Positions 1 to 9,232 of a DNA stretch of 64,000 nt are shown here, one piece after another. Below the pieces are notes generated by a model that was given only the letters and a program-made list of their open reading frames with translations, searched no databases and was not told where the DNA came from. The position numbers and the translations under genes are program-made. The DNA comes from JAXMHQ01 sp046346665. Lineage in GTDB: Bacteria > Verrucomicrobiota > Verrucomicrobiia > Limisphaerales > JAXMHQ01. Every line of letters starts with the position of its first letter. Positions within the stretch are counted from its first letter, which is position 1. Location: the NCBI GenBank assembly GCA_046346665.1, contig JAXMHQ010000017.1, positions 41,741-105,740 of the forward strand. Reading direction: 5' to 3'.

Positions 1-1
1 C

Positions 2-1381
2 CGCGAGAGCGTGGTGCGGACGATCGTCGAGGAGGGGCCGCCGCGGATCCAGGAATTGATCGAGCTGGGAATGCGATTCAGCGAGCGCGAGGTGCCGAGC
101 GCGCCGGGCGAGCGCGAACTGGACCTGGGCCGCGAAGGCGGACATTCGAAGCGGCGCATCCTTCACGCGAAGGACGTGACCGGGCGGGAGATTGAGCGGG
201 CGCTCCTGGCGGCGGTGGCCCAGCGGCCAAACATCACGATTTTTGAAAACCATTTTGCGATCGATCTCCTGATGAGCCGCAAGTTCGGTGTGCCGGGGGA
301 AAATCGCTGCCTCGGCGCCTACGTGCTTAACAAACCGGCGGGAACCGTCGAGACCTTTGTGGCGCCGGTCACGATGATGGCGACGGGCGGTTGCGGTAAG
401 GTGTACCTCTACACGACCAATCCCGACATCGCCACCGGCGACGGCGTGGCGATGGCTTACCGGGCCGGGGCGACGATCAGCAACATGGAATTTGTCCAGT
501 TCCACCCCACCTGCCTCTACCATCCGCGGGCCAAATCGTTCCTGGTCAGCGAAGCCGTGCGCGGCGAGGGCGGCGTGCTGAAGACCTTGGACGGCCGCGA
601 GTTCATGGATGCCTATGACCCGCGAAAAAGCCTGGCGCCGCGCGATATCGTCGCCCGGGCGATTGACAGCGAGATGAAAAAGACCGGCGCGGATTGCGTC
701 GTGCTCGACATCACCCACAAGCCCGCGCGATTCATCATCGACCGCTTTCCGAACATTTACGAAACCTGCCTGCGCTACGGGATCGACATCACGCGCGAGC
801 CGATCCCGGTGGTGCCGGCGGCGCATTACCAGTGCGGTGGAGTGGTGACGACGGTGGACGGGCAGACCGAAATCCCGGGGCTGTTCGCGATCGGCGAGGT
901 GGCCTGCACCGGGCTGCACGGGGCGAACCGGCTGGCCAGCAATTCCCTCCTGGAAGCGCTCGTGTGCTCCCATCGCGCGGCCGATTACGTGTCCCGGCAC
1001 CCGCAGCCGCCGGTCGATTGTTCCATCCCGAAGTGGCATTCCGGCGACGCCCACAACCCGGACGAAATGGTGGTGGTCTCCCATAACTGGGATGAAATCC
1101 GGCGCTGCATGTGGGATTACGTGGGCATTGTGCGGACGAACAAGCGGCTGCAGCGGGCCCAAAGCCGGATCGCGAACCTGCAGCAGGAAATCCTGGAGTA
1201 TTACTGGAATTTCATCGTGACCAGCGACCTGCTGGAACTGCGCAATATCGCGACGGTTGCGGAAATGATCGTGCGTTGCGCGCTGCAGCGCCCCGAAAGC
1301 CGCGGGTTACACTACACGCTCGATCATCTCCAGCCCGACCCCGCCTGGGCCCAACGCGACAGCCTGGTCCGGCGAAGCTAG
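2..1381 (+). CDS. nadB: L-aspartate oxidase, 5' end outside the window
   Basis: FAD-dependent oxidation of L-aspartate to iminoaspartate, the first step of de novo NAD synthesis; cytoplasmic. The frame is open from the first bases, so the N-terminal FAD-binding GxGxxG segment lies before the window. Visible are the family block GGCGKVYLYTTNP, the substrate-site stretch MEFVQFHPTCLYHP, SEAVRGEGG, the PAAHYQCGGV block and the FAD-contacting C-terminal run GLHGANRLASNSLLEALV. The helical C-terminal domain is complete. Fumarate reductase/succinate dehydrogenase flavoproteins are relatives, but the HYQCGGV and GANRLASNSLLE pattern fits NadB better. No nadA or nadC is visible. A GH32 gene follows 16 bases later and is functionally unrelated. 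Confidence 0.93.
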   Translation, partial: RESVVRTIVEEGPPRIQELIELGMRFSEREVPSAPGERELDLGREGGHSKRRILHAKDVTGREIERALLAAVAQRPNITIFENHFAIDLLMSRKFGVPGENRCLGAYVLNKPAGTVETFVAPVTMMATGGCGKVYLYTTNPDIATGDGVAMAYRAGATISNMEFVQFHPTCLYHPRAKSFLVSEAVRGEGGVLKTLDGREFMDAYDPRKSLAPRDIVARAIDSEMKKTGADCVVLDITHKPARFIIDRFPNIYETCLRYGIDITREPIPVVPAAHYQCGGVVTTVDGQTEIPGLFAIGEVACTGLHGANRLASNSLLEALVCSHRAADYVSRHPQPPVDCSIPKWHSGDAHNPDEMVVVSHNWDEIRRCMWDYVGIVRTNKRLQRAQSRIANLQQEILEYYWNFIVTSDLLELRNIATVAEMIVRCALQRPESRGLHYTLDHLQPDPAWAQRDSLVRRS

Positions 1382-1397
1382 AGCCGGGACCGGTTGA

Positions 1398-4300
1398 ATG
1401 ACCCTCTGGCATTTCTCAAAGGCCATGTTTCTTAATCCCCGCGCTCCCAAATCTGCCGTTGTTTTGCGGTTGGGCTTCGCGGGCGCGCTGGCCTGCTTCT
1501 GTGCGGCAGCCGTTTTGCCGGGCCGCGCCGACGCAGGTCAGGCTCCGGTCACCCTCTCCGATGGCCTGATGGCGTATGAAGGATTTAACTATCCCGCCGG
1601 CAGCTTGGCCGGTCTTGCCGGCGGGACTGGTTGGGCCGGCGGCTGGTCCAACATCCATGGTTCAACTGCAAGTATCGTGGTTTCCAGCCCCGTGGCGGGC
1701 ACTCATGCTCCCGCCGGTTTCGATTTGCGATCCGCCGGGAACTCCGCCCGGCTGGCATCCGTTGCCCGGTGCGGACGCCGGCTGGATTGCTCCGCCGGCG
1801 GCGCGTTCAGCGGCTATCTGGATGCCAACGGCCACATCGGCGCCGACGGCAGGACGCTTTACGTCTCCTTTCTGCAGCAGGCCGGCAGCCCATCGCCAGG
1901 CTTCGAACTCGAATTCCATCGCGGCGACCTCGGCGAGGCTGGCCGCATCGCGGGCATCGGCAACGCATTCAACAGCACCACCATTAATTTACGGGCGCCG
2001 GATTCGATTCAAACGCCCCTGGGTTGGGGAGACACCAACGTCAATTTCTACATCCTCCGAATCGATTTCGAAGCCGGCAACGACGACATCACCGTCTATT
2101 GCAATCCCACGGCCGCTGTTGAGGCCGGAAACGAGCCGGTCCTGACGCTGCCCGGAGCGGCGGACCTGGCCTTCGACGGGATCGCTTTGGCGGCGTCGAA
2201 CGGGGTGAGCGTGGTGCACGACGAAATCCGTTTGGGAGCCAGTTGGGATGCGGTGCTGGGCGGGCCGCCGATGTTTGTGATTCAACCGACCAACCAGGAC
2301 AGGTGTTCCGGGCAGTTGGCGGATTTCACCGCCGTGGCCCAGAGCGCGCAGCCGGTCGTGTACCAATGGTATCGCCGGTTGAATTCACTGCTTCCGGGCG
2401 AGACCAACGTTTCCTTGGCGGTCAGCGCCGGGGCGCCGGGGATCGAATCCTACTGGGCCGTGGCGTCCAACAATCTCGGTTCCGCCACCAGCGTGGTGGC
2501 CAGGCTAACCAGCAGCCCGCTCCGGCTTTCGATGCCCGCGATCACCGTGCTGGGGGCGGGAAGCAACCTCGTGCTCCAGGCGTCCACGGATGGCGCAGGT
2601 CCTGCGTCATTCCAGTGGTACAAAGACGGCACGGCTCTGGCGGGCCAGACCGGACCCGCCTTGATGAAGACCAATCCGGGATTCTTTGATGCCGGGGACT
2701 ATGAATTGACGGCCGGCAATTCCTACGGCGCCGTCACCGCGACGGTTACGGTGGTGTCGGCGGAACTCGGAGGATTGCTCGCTTACGAAGGATTCAATTA
2801 TCCGGGCGGAAATCTCGCAGGCCGGAACGGTGGGACGGGATGGAGCGGTCCCTGGGCTCTTGTTGTCGGCGCCCCCGCGAGCGTTCCCCAGGCCAGCCTG
2901 GCGGCCGGACCCAATGCGCCCCCGGCCTTTGATTTCGGTTCCGTCGATGGATCGGCATTTCAGCCTCCGTACGGGCGCGCCGGGCGTTTTCTCGATTGTT
3001 CGACGGATGGTCTTTTTGCGTTTTACGGACTGCTCGATTCCCACGGTCGGATCGGGGCGGACGGGAAGACGGTGTATCTGAGTTTTCTGCAGCGCCCGAA
3101 CAACCTCACCAGCTTTTATGAATTCGAACTTCACCGGGACGATCTTGGAGACGCAGGCCGCATCGGCGGGATAGGCAACGACAACGGCAATGCCACAACC
3201 GTGAACCTGCGGTGCGGCGGCGCGCAAATCCCGATCGCCGCCGGCTCGACGAACGTCAGTTTCTACGTCCTGAGAATCGACTTCCACGACGGCAATGACG
3301 ACGTGCGGGTTTATCAGAATCCCACGACTTCCAGCGAGCCCGCGATCCCTTCATTGTCCCTGCCGGCGGCGGGCGATTTTTCATTCAACGGCATTTCCCT
3401 CGCGGCCTACCTGAACGATCGCACGGTGTCGCACGATGAAATCCGAGTGGGATTGACATGGAACGATGTGACCGGCGCGCCGGTCTCAGCGCTGCGGATG
3501 ATTGCCTACACCAATCGTCAGTCCGTTCTGGACCTCGCCGCGGCGCCCGGCCACACCTACCGCCTTCAAACATCGGGGGCGGTGGGAGGCCCCTGGACAA
3601 ACCTGGGCGTCGTGGTCGAGCCGAACAACGGCCCGGCCCGGCTGCTCGACACCAATGTGTCGGATCCGCAGCGATTCTACAGGGCTTTGTCCGCTCCCGC
3701 GAACGCCGTCGGGATTACATTTGCCGATTTCGAGGGCGCGACTTATGCGGGATGGATTGCCACCGGCACGGCTTTCGGGTCGGGACCGGCGAAGGGATCG
3801 TTGCCGTCGCAAGGGACAGTTTCAGGATTCCAGGGTGCCGGCCTGGTCAATTCCTTCAACAACTTTGATGCCTCCACGGGCACCTTGACGTCCGCCGCCT
3901 TCATCGTCCCGGCTCCATGCCTGGAATTTCTCATCGGGGGCGGCAATTATCCCGGCCAGACCTGCCTGAATCTCCTCGTAAACGGTGTCATCGTACGATC
4001 CGCCACCGGGTCCAACTCCGAGACGCTGGCGCCCGTGAAGTGGGACGTCAGTCCGTACCTCGGCCAAAGCGCCGTGCTCCAGGTCGTCGATTCCGCCACG
4101 GGTCCCTACGGTCACGTCCTGGTGGACCAGATCCGATTCTCGAACGAGCGGTTCTTCCCCGACCCCCGGAAGTCTTTCCTGGTGACCAATGCGTATTTGA
4201 ATCTGCCCGTCAAAACCGGCGCGCCGCTCCGCCGGGCAAACCTGTCCGCCGGCGGGAAGATTGTGCGTCAATTTGATATAGAATTGGCGGACGGTCCGCC

Positions 4301-5738
4301 CGATTTCTGGGTGTTCCTGGACCTATTGCCGTTTCAGAATCAGACGGTGGAATTGAGCGTGGACCAGTTGCTGCCTGCCGATTCCACCGCGATGGCGTTG
4401 ATCCAGCAGTCCTCGGGTCTGGAAGGCGCCACGAATCTTTACCGGGAAACGCTTCGGCCCTGGGTTCATTTCTCGTCGCGTCGGGGCTGGCTGAATGATC
4501 CCAACGGACTGGTATGGGACCAGGGTGAGTATCACCTCTATTACCAGCATAATCCTTATGGCTGGGGATGGAACGACATACACTGGGGACATGCCGTCAG
4601 CTCAAACCTGGTTCAATGGACGGAATTGCCCGTCGCTGTTTATCCGCATCAGTACGGCGATTGGGTGTTTTCGGGCAGCGCGGTAGTGGACGTGAACAAC
4701 ACTTCCGGGTTCCAGCAGGGTGCGGCGCCGCCGGTGGTGATTGCCTACACCAGCACCGGCCGCGGCGAATGCATCGCCTACAGCAACGATCGGGGCCGCA
4801 CGTTCACGGAATTCTCCGGAAATCCCGTCGTCGTCCACAATGGCCGGGATCCCCGGCTGCTCTGGTACGCTCCTTCCAATCATTGGGTCATGGCGGTCTA
4901 TGACGCTTCGGCCGGGGACGCCGTCGCGTTTTACTCCTCACCGGACCTGAAACAATGGACTTACCGGAGCCGCAGCGCCGGCTTTTATGAATGTCCGGAC
5001 CTGGTTCAACTGCCGGTGGACGGCCAGGCGAATCAGACAAAATGGATGTTGAGCGATGCCGGATGCGGTTATCAGCTGGGGCAATTCGACGGCCGGGTGT
5101 TCACGCCGGAAACCGCCAAGTTGCCGGGCCACGGCGGTTCCAGCTTCTACGCGCCGCAAACCTACAGCCGCATGCCGCCGGGCGACACCCGGTGCGTGCG
5201 CATCGGGTGGCAGCAACTGGACCTGCCCGGCATGCCGTTCGACCAGATGATGTCCTTCCCCACGGAACTCACCTTGCGCACACTGACCGCCGGCATTCGG
5301 CTTTGCTGGCAGCCAGTCGCCGAAATCACCAATCTCTACGCCGGTCAATATGCCTGGACCAATCTCGTCCTGGCGCCCGGGAACAATCCCCTGGCCGGCA
5401 TTCGCGCGTCCGTATTCGATTTGAAGGCGCAATTCAGACCGGGCACGAACCGGGTCACTTTCGGTTTCCAGGGCATTGCCGTGACCTGGGATGGGGCCAC
5501 GCAAACGATCATCTGCGGCGGACTTGCCAACCCGCTGCCTCCCGTGAACGGCGTCGTTCAGGTGGAGATCCTGGCGGATCGCGACTGCGTGGAAACCTTC
5601 GGTAACATCGGCCAGGTGTTCATGCCGGTATCCATCCTGAATCCGGCCGGCTCCGCGCTCGTTTCCGTCACCTGCACCGGCGGCGCCGTCGCTTTCGATT
5701 CGCTCCTGGTCACCAAATTGAAATCCGCCTGGCCGTGA
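1398..5738 (+). CDS. Secreted multidomain GH32 fructan hydrolase (levanase/inulinase-like)
   Basis: 1446 residues, about three times a bare GH32 enzyme. A signal peptide (hydrophobic GFAGALACFCAAAVLPG) leads into a LamG-like unit starting at LMAYEGFNYPAGSLAG (about 55-290), two Ig-like segments containing YQWY and FQWY (290-450), a second LamG-like copy starting at LLAYEGFNYPGGNLAG (455-690), and a further beta-rich segment. The GH32 catalytic domain starts near 1020: WLNDPNG carries the nucleophile Asp, GRDPRLLWY the RDP motif and YECPDL the acid/base Glu. The usual C-terminal beta-sandwich (VEILADRDCVETFGN) follows. Expected to hydrolyse fructose polymers or sucrose at or outside the cell surface. 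An ATG at 1425 is an alternative start. Substrate cannot be settled from sequence alone. Confidence 0.93.
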   Translation: MTLWHFSKAMFLNPRAPKSAVVLRLGFAGALACFCAAAVLPGRADAGQAPVTLSDGLMAYEGFNYPAGSLAGLAGGTGWAGGWSNIHGSTASIVVSSPVAGTHAPAGFDLRSAGNSARLASVARCGRRLDCSAGGAFSGYLDANGHIGADGRTLYVSFLQQAGSPSPGFELEFHRGDLGEAGRIAGIGNAFNSTTINLRAPDSIQTPLGWGDTNVNFYILRIDFEAGNDDITVYCNPTAAVEAGNEPVLTLPGAADLAFDGIALAASNGVSVVHDEIRLGASWDAVLGGPPMFVIQPTNQDRCSGQLADFTAVAQSAQPVVYQWYRRLNSLLPGETNVSLAVSAGAPGIESYWAVASNNLGSATSVVARLTSSPLRLSMPAITVLGAGSNLVLQASTDGAGPASFQWYKDGTALAGQTGPALMKTNPGFFDAGDYELTAGNSYGAVTATVTVVSAELGGLLAYEGFNYPGGNLAGRNGGTGWSGPWALVVGAPASVPQASLAAGPNAPPAFDFGSVDGSAFQPPYGRAGRFLDCSTDGLFAFYGLLDSHGRIGADGKTVYLSFLQRPNNLTSFYEFELHRDDLGDAGRIGGIGNDNGNATTVNLRCGGAQIPIAAGSTNVSFYVLRIDFHDGNDDVRVYQNPTTSSEPAIPSLSLPAAGDFSFNGISLAAYLNDRTVSHDEIRVGLTWNDVTGAPVSALRMIAYTNRQSVLDLAAAPGHTYRLQTSGAVGGPWTNLGVVVEPNNGPARLLDTNVSDPQRFYRALSAPANAVGITFADFEGATYAGWIATGTAFGSGPAKGSLPSQGTVSGFQGAGLVNSFNNFDASTGTLTSAAFIVPAPCLEFLIGGGNYPGQTCLNLLVNGVIVRSATGSNSETLAPVKWDVSPYLGQSAVLQVVDSATGPYGHVLVDQIRFSNERFFPDPRKSFLVTNAYLNLPVKTGAPLRRANLSAGGKIVRQFDIELADGPPDFWVFLDLLPFQNQTVELSVDQLLPADSTAMALIQQSSGLEGATNLYRETLRPWVHFSSRRGWLNDPNGLVWDQGEYHLYYQHNPYGWGWNDIHWGHAVSSNLVQWTELPVAVYPHQYGDWVFSGSAVVDVNNTSGFQQGAAPPVVIAYTSTGRGECIAYSNDRGRTFTEFSGNPVVVHNGRDPRLLWYAPSNHWVMAVYDASAGDAVAFYSSPDLKQWTYRSRSAGFYECPDLVQLPVDGQANQTKWMLSDAGCGYQLGQFDGRVFTPETAKLPGHGGSSFYAPQTYSRMPPGDTRCVRIGWQQLDLPGMPFDQMMSFPTELTLRTLTAGIRLCWQPVAEITNLYAGQYAWTNLVLAPGNNPLAGIRASVFDLKAQFRPGTNRVTFGFQGIAVTWDGATQTIICGGLANPLPPVNGVVQVEILADRDCVETFGNIGQVFMPVSILNPAGSALVSVTCTGGAVAFDSLLVTKLKSAWP

Positions 5739-5828
5739 AGCTTTAGCCCGGAAGGGCCGCCGGATCAAGGTCCAGATCCACGGAGAAGACGGGTTCTTAC
5801 CGCGAATGGCACGGATTCGGGGCATGAA

Positions 5829-5985
5829 GGCAGAGGAATGACGGCACCTTTCCGGTACCAGATCGCGGTGGCCGTGGTGAGAGTGACATTGGTATCCCGG
5901 CTGTTCAGTGACTCATTAGGGGAATGGGGGACAGGTGCTGCCATTGATTTTATTCCATTGCCGAACATTCCCCTGCCTTCTGTCG
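5829..5985. repeat. GGCAGGGGAATG-type inverted repeat interrupted by a serpin fragment
   Basis: The left half (5829-5846) reads ggcagaggaatgacggca and the right half (about 5955-5980) carries ATTGCCGAACATTCCCCTG. They are halves of the hairpin family seen again at 11136-11216. A 71-bp serpin fragment sits between them. The rest of the 5739-6156 gap shows no gene. Confidence 0.6.
5847..5917 (-). pseudogene. Duplicated 71-bp fragment of the neighbouring serpin gene
   Basis: Read on the minus strand this encodes NESLNSRDTNVTLTTATAIW followed by YRKG, matching the serpin at 10059-10129 base for base except for one substitution (A for TTAN's N). It has no start or stop of its own and cannot be a functional gene. 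The near-identity implies a recent copy event or active gene conversion. Confidence 0.85.
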
Positions 5986-6156
5986 GCGCGTTGTTGGGAC
6001 CTTGCCGCCGCCGCGCATATCTTGGCTCGCTTGGTTCACAACCTGGCATCGGGGGCTGATTCGAATGATTGCTGGCACAGCGGGCTGCCGCCGACCGAAC
6101 GCTCGACTGCGTTGAACTACGTAAGTGCGTTCAAGAGCGTCTGCGGACTACGCTGG

Positions 6157-7227
6157 TTAGTTCTCGCTCTTCAGGCGCTTCTGGCCCTGCACCATTTTGT
6201 GCCAGCCGTATGTGAGCGAGGTGCGGAACCCGTCCATTTTCAGATCGGTGGGGGCGCTGTCGTTGACCGTGGCTATGTAGCCGGCGGTGAGTGAGAGGTT
6301 GTCGTTGATCTGGTAGCCGAGGGTGAAGCCGACGGCCAGGGTGTTGAGCGAATCGCCCGCGACTCCGTTCAAACTCGACTTACCGCCCGCCAAATAGGTT
6401 GTGTCGAGTGAACCCCAAAATTGTTCGGTGAAGTCCCGGGTGAGATGCGCTTCCAGTTGGAACTTGGGATTCGTGCTCAACGTCTGGCCCACGTAATCGT
6501 TGTTATCACTGAAAAACCAGACCGAGGGAAACACCTCAAAAGTGGTTCGCCGGCCGGGCACCCACGGACCGATCTGCCAGACGATGGGCGCACCCACCCG
6601 TCCATACCAGCGGTTCTGGCCCAGGTTCAACGGTTGACTGCTGTCATATTCGCCGATGGGGAACACGACATCCGCGATCAAGTCGAGCGAGAACTTCGGT
6701 TCGTAGCGCATCATGTCGGGGATGTTCATGATCGCCTTGGGGCCGATCAGGTTGTAACCCACTTCCAGCGTCGGGTCGCCGAAACCATTGGCGGGCTGGT
6801 TGTAGCTCTGGCCGGCGACGGTGGTTTCGCCGGAAATCCGGCCCACCGGCTCCAGAACCGCGAGGGTGAGCGTGCGGCCGAACAGGGGCAGCAATTTGGC
6901 GTAACCCACCATTGCAACGTTCGCGTCAATGTTGGCATTGGCCGAGACGAGGTCCGCGGGGTCCACGGGATTGGCATTGCCGCTCAGGGATTGGTAGATC
7001 ACCGGCACGGCGTTCGCCCCGGCGAGACTTTTCCAATAGAAGCGCGGAGGAATTTGTGCAAACGCGATTGTCTGGCCAGTGATCGTCAGGGCCAGGATCG
7101 TGGCGGCGAGGCGCCGTGAGCGCGAGCCGGAAGAAATGTGACCCCCTTCGCGCTGTGGTTTGGTTTCAATGTTCATGGCATCGGGCGTCGGCTGAATTGA
7201 GTTCATTTTGTTTTCGGGTGCGATCAC
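6157..7227 (-). CDS. Outer-membrane beta-barrel protein, Phenol_MetA_deg type
   Basis: 356 residues with a signal segment (LAATILALTITGQTIAFA) and then alternating amphipathic strands typical of the Phenol_MetA_deg (PF13557) family: VGYAKLLPLFGRTLTLAVLEPVGRI, GFGDPTLEVGYNLIGP, VFPIGEYDSSQPLNLGQNRW, LGYQINDNLSLTAGYI. These proteins are thought to be outer-membrane channels for hydrophobic or aromatic compounds, though function is poorly proven. The GTG start overlaps the stop of the upstream sulfatase by one GTGA; an ATG at 7206 is an alternative. Coupling to the sulfatase suggests a shared transcript and perhaps uptake of desulfated products, which is inference. Confidence 0.75.
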   Translation of the reverse strand: MIAPENKMNSIQPTPDAMNIETKPQREGGHISSGSRSRRLAATILALTITGQTIAFAQIPPRFYWKSLAGANAVPVIYQSLSGNANPVDPADLVSANANIDANVAMVGYAKLLPLFGRTLTLAVLEPVGRISGETTVAGQSYNQPANGFGDPTLEVGYNLIGPKAIMNIPDMMRYEPKFSLDLIADVVFPIGEYDSSQPLNLGQNRWYGRVGAPIVWQIGPWVPGRRTTFEVFPSVWFFSDNNDYVGQTLSTNPKFQLEAHLTRDFTEQFWGSLDTTYLAGGKSSLNGVAGDSLNTLAVGFTLGYQINDNLSLTAGYIATVNDSAPTDLKMDGFRTSLTYGWHKMVQGQKRLKSEN

Positions 7228-9041
7228 GGTTTCGGGTCAGCCATCATTTCCTTGGGTGGGATAAACTGCTTCTGGTAGACGAGCGGCGGGAAACCGTCCA
7301 CCACCGGATAGCGATCGGGAAGCCGCTTTTCCTGCTGCTCCCAAATGACGCGGCTGGGCAGGATCACGTTGTTGGCCCGGACATAGTCGTCCCAGAGCGC
7401 CAGGAGCGCCTTGACTTTTTCGGGTTGCTGGGCGGCCAGATCGTGGCGTTCGCCCAGATCGTCAGCGAGATTGAACAACTGCCATTCCCCCGTGCCGTAA
7501 GGTCTGTATTGCCAGACCAGTTTCCAATCGCCCTGCCGCACGGCCCGATTGCCGAAAATCTCCCACGCGATGTGATCCTGGGTTGCGCGGGGTGATTCCT
7601 CCTGGCCCGCCAGCGTTTTGACCCACGACTTGCCGATCAACGGCGGCGGTTCCTGACCGTTGACTGTCTTGGGATAACTGGCGCCGGCCACTTCGAGCAG
7701 CGTGGGCATGATGTCCGCCACATGCATGACGCCGCGGTTGATGCTCCCTGGAGGCCGCTTGACGATCGGGCCGCTGACGATGAGCGCGTTTCGGATGCCG
7801 CCCTCGGCAAGGTTGCCTTTGTACTGGCTAAACGGGGTCATCGAAACCTGGGCCCACATCGGGCCGTAGCCGACGTAGGATTGCGGATCACCCCAGGCTT
7901 TGAAATGCGTCTGCGACCAGGCGATCGAAGCGAACAGGAAATTGGCCGTGCCTGGCGAGCCCACAATCTGTTGGAAGAGGTCGGTTCCTTCCGCGCCGTT
8001 GTCCCCGAACACGATGAAGATCGTGTTGTCGTATTCGCCTATCTTCTTGAGATAATCAATCAGCCGGCCGACGTGGTAGTCCATGTTCTCCACCAGGCCG
8101 GCGTAGAGCTCCATCTTTCTTCCCATGAAAGCTTTTGTCGCGGGCGCCAGGGTAGTGGAATCGGGCAAAAACCACATGCGTTCGGCCAGTTCCGTCTCCT
8201 TGGGCACGAGGCCCATTTCAATCTGGCGCTGCAGCCGCTCCTTGCGCACCGCGTCCCAACCCTTGTCGTATTCGCCCACGTGCCGGTCGCGCCATTCGCG
8301 CGGCAGATGATACGGGTCATGCGGTGCCTGGTGCGCGACGTAAGCGAAGAACGGTTTGCCATCCGCCCGGTTCGCCTCGATGTAACCGATCATCTTGTCC
8401 GTGTAGGTCTTCGTGGCGTAGTAATGCCTGGGCAGTGACTTGAGGTAGCGTCCATCCTCGGTGAACGTGGATTTCGGAGTGTTGGCGCTGAAATTCGCCA
8501 TGTCCCAGTAGCTGCCCGCGCCGTCGAGCAGCGCGAAGTCACGCTCGAATCCGCGCGCGGCGGGGATTTGGTCGGGCTGCTTCCCCATGTGCCATTTGCC
8601 GGCCATATAGGTGTGGTAACCGCTGTCCTTGAGCAGTTGCGGCAGGGTCGCCACACGGGTGTTGAGGTAGCCTTCGTAGCCGTCCACGCCCCGTTGGTTG
8701 GGCGCCGTCATCTCGTTCATGTTGCCCAGGCCGTTGAGATGCGTGTCAGTCCCGCTGAGCAGCATGGAGCGCGTGGGCGAGCAACTGGCGTGCGTGTAGA
8801 ACTGGGTGCAGCGCAAGCCCGCTTTGGCGAGCGAATCGAGGTTCGGTGTCTTGATCTCGCCCCCGAAGCAGCCCATGTCCGAAAAGCCCAGATCATCACC
8901 GAGGATGATCACGATGTTCGGTCGCTTGCCGGTGCCGGCGTTCGAGGGGTTGGCGGCCTGCGAGGCCGCAGTCGTTGCCACAAGCGCGGCCACCCACCAA
9001 ACACGGATGAGGTGTTGTGTGTCCATGGTCTTTGTTCTCAT
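7224..9041 (-). CDS. Secreted sulfatase (arylsulfatase family, Cys-type)
   Basis: 605 residues. After a signal peptide (WWVAALVATTAASQAA) comes PNIVIILGDDLGFSDMGCFG with the calcium-binding Asp pair (49-50), then the sulfatase signature ASCSPTRSMLLSG. Cys87 of CSPTR is the residue converted to formylglycine. Later blocks MAGKWHMGK, AYVAHQAPHDPYHLP, FVFGDNGAEG and GGIRNALIVSGP are typical of type I sulfatases. It hydrolyses sulfate esters, probably on algal or animal polysaccharides; the exact substrate is unknown. No formylglycine-generating enzyme is in the window. It overlaps the downstream barrel gene, implying translational coupling. ATG 9026 (MDTQHLIRVWW) is an equally good start. Confidence 0.93.
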   Translation of the reverse strand: MRTKTMDTQHLIRVWWVAALVATTAASQAANPSNAGTGKRPNIVIILGDDLGFSDMGCFGGEIKTPNLDSLAKAGLRCTQFYTHASCSPTRSMLLSGTDTHLNGLGNMNEMTAPNQRGVDGYEGYLNTRVATLPQLLKDSGYHTYMAGKWHMGKQPDQIPAARGFERDFALLDGAGSYWDMANFSANTPKSTFTEDGRYLKSLPRHYYATKTYTDKMIGYIEANRADGKPFFAYVAHQAPHDPYHLPREWRDRHVGEYDKGWDAVRKERLQRQIEMGLVPKETELAERMWFLPDSTTLAPATKAFMGRKMELYAGLVENMDYHVGRLIDYLKKIGEYDNTIFIVFGDNGAEGTDLFQQIVGSPGTANFLFASIAWSQTHFKAWGDPQSYVGYGPMWAQVSMTPFSQYKGNLAEGGIRNALIVSGPIVKRPPGSINRGVMHVADIMPTLLEVAGASYPKTVNGQEPPPLIGKSWVKTLAGQEESPRATQDHIAWEIFGNRAVRQGDWKLVWQYRPYGTGEWQLFNLADDLGERHDLAAQQPEKVKALLALWDDYVRANNVILPSRVIWEQQEKRLPDRYPVVDGFPPLVYQKQFIPPKEMMADPKP

Positions 9042-9232
9042 AGCTTACTTGTCGGTTGGTCAATATTATTGCGCCTGGATGGTAACCAACGGCAGTTTCT
9101 CGAGGCGGCCGGTATCTGCCAGCGTGAACAAGAACACGACCATCGTCAGCGAGCGTTTACTACGCAGGTCGCCGGTGTCAAGTGATCGCTGACTCACTAT
9201 TGCGCCTCGAAGAGGTTTGCCTTCCGGCAGGA

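Noticed and set aside
5838..6059. Small plus-strand gene after the GH32 gene
   Set aside because: Its first residues are the antisense of the copied serpin fragment; the rest is hairpin DNA.
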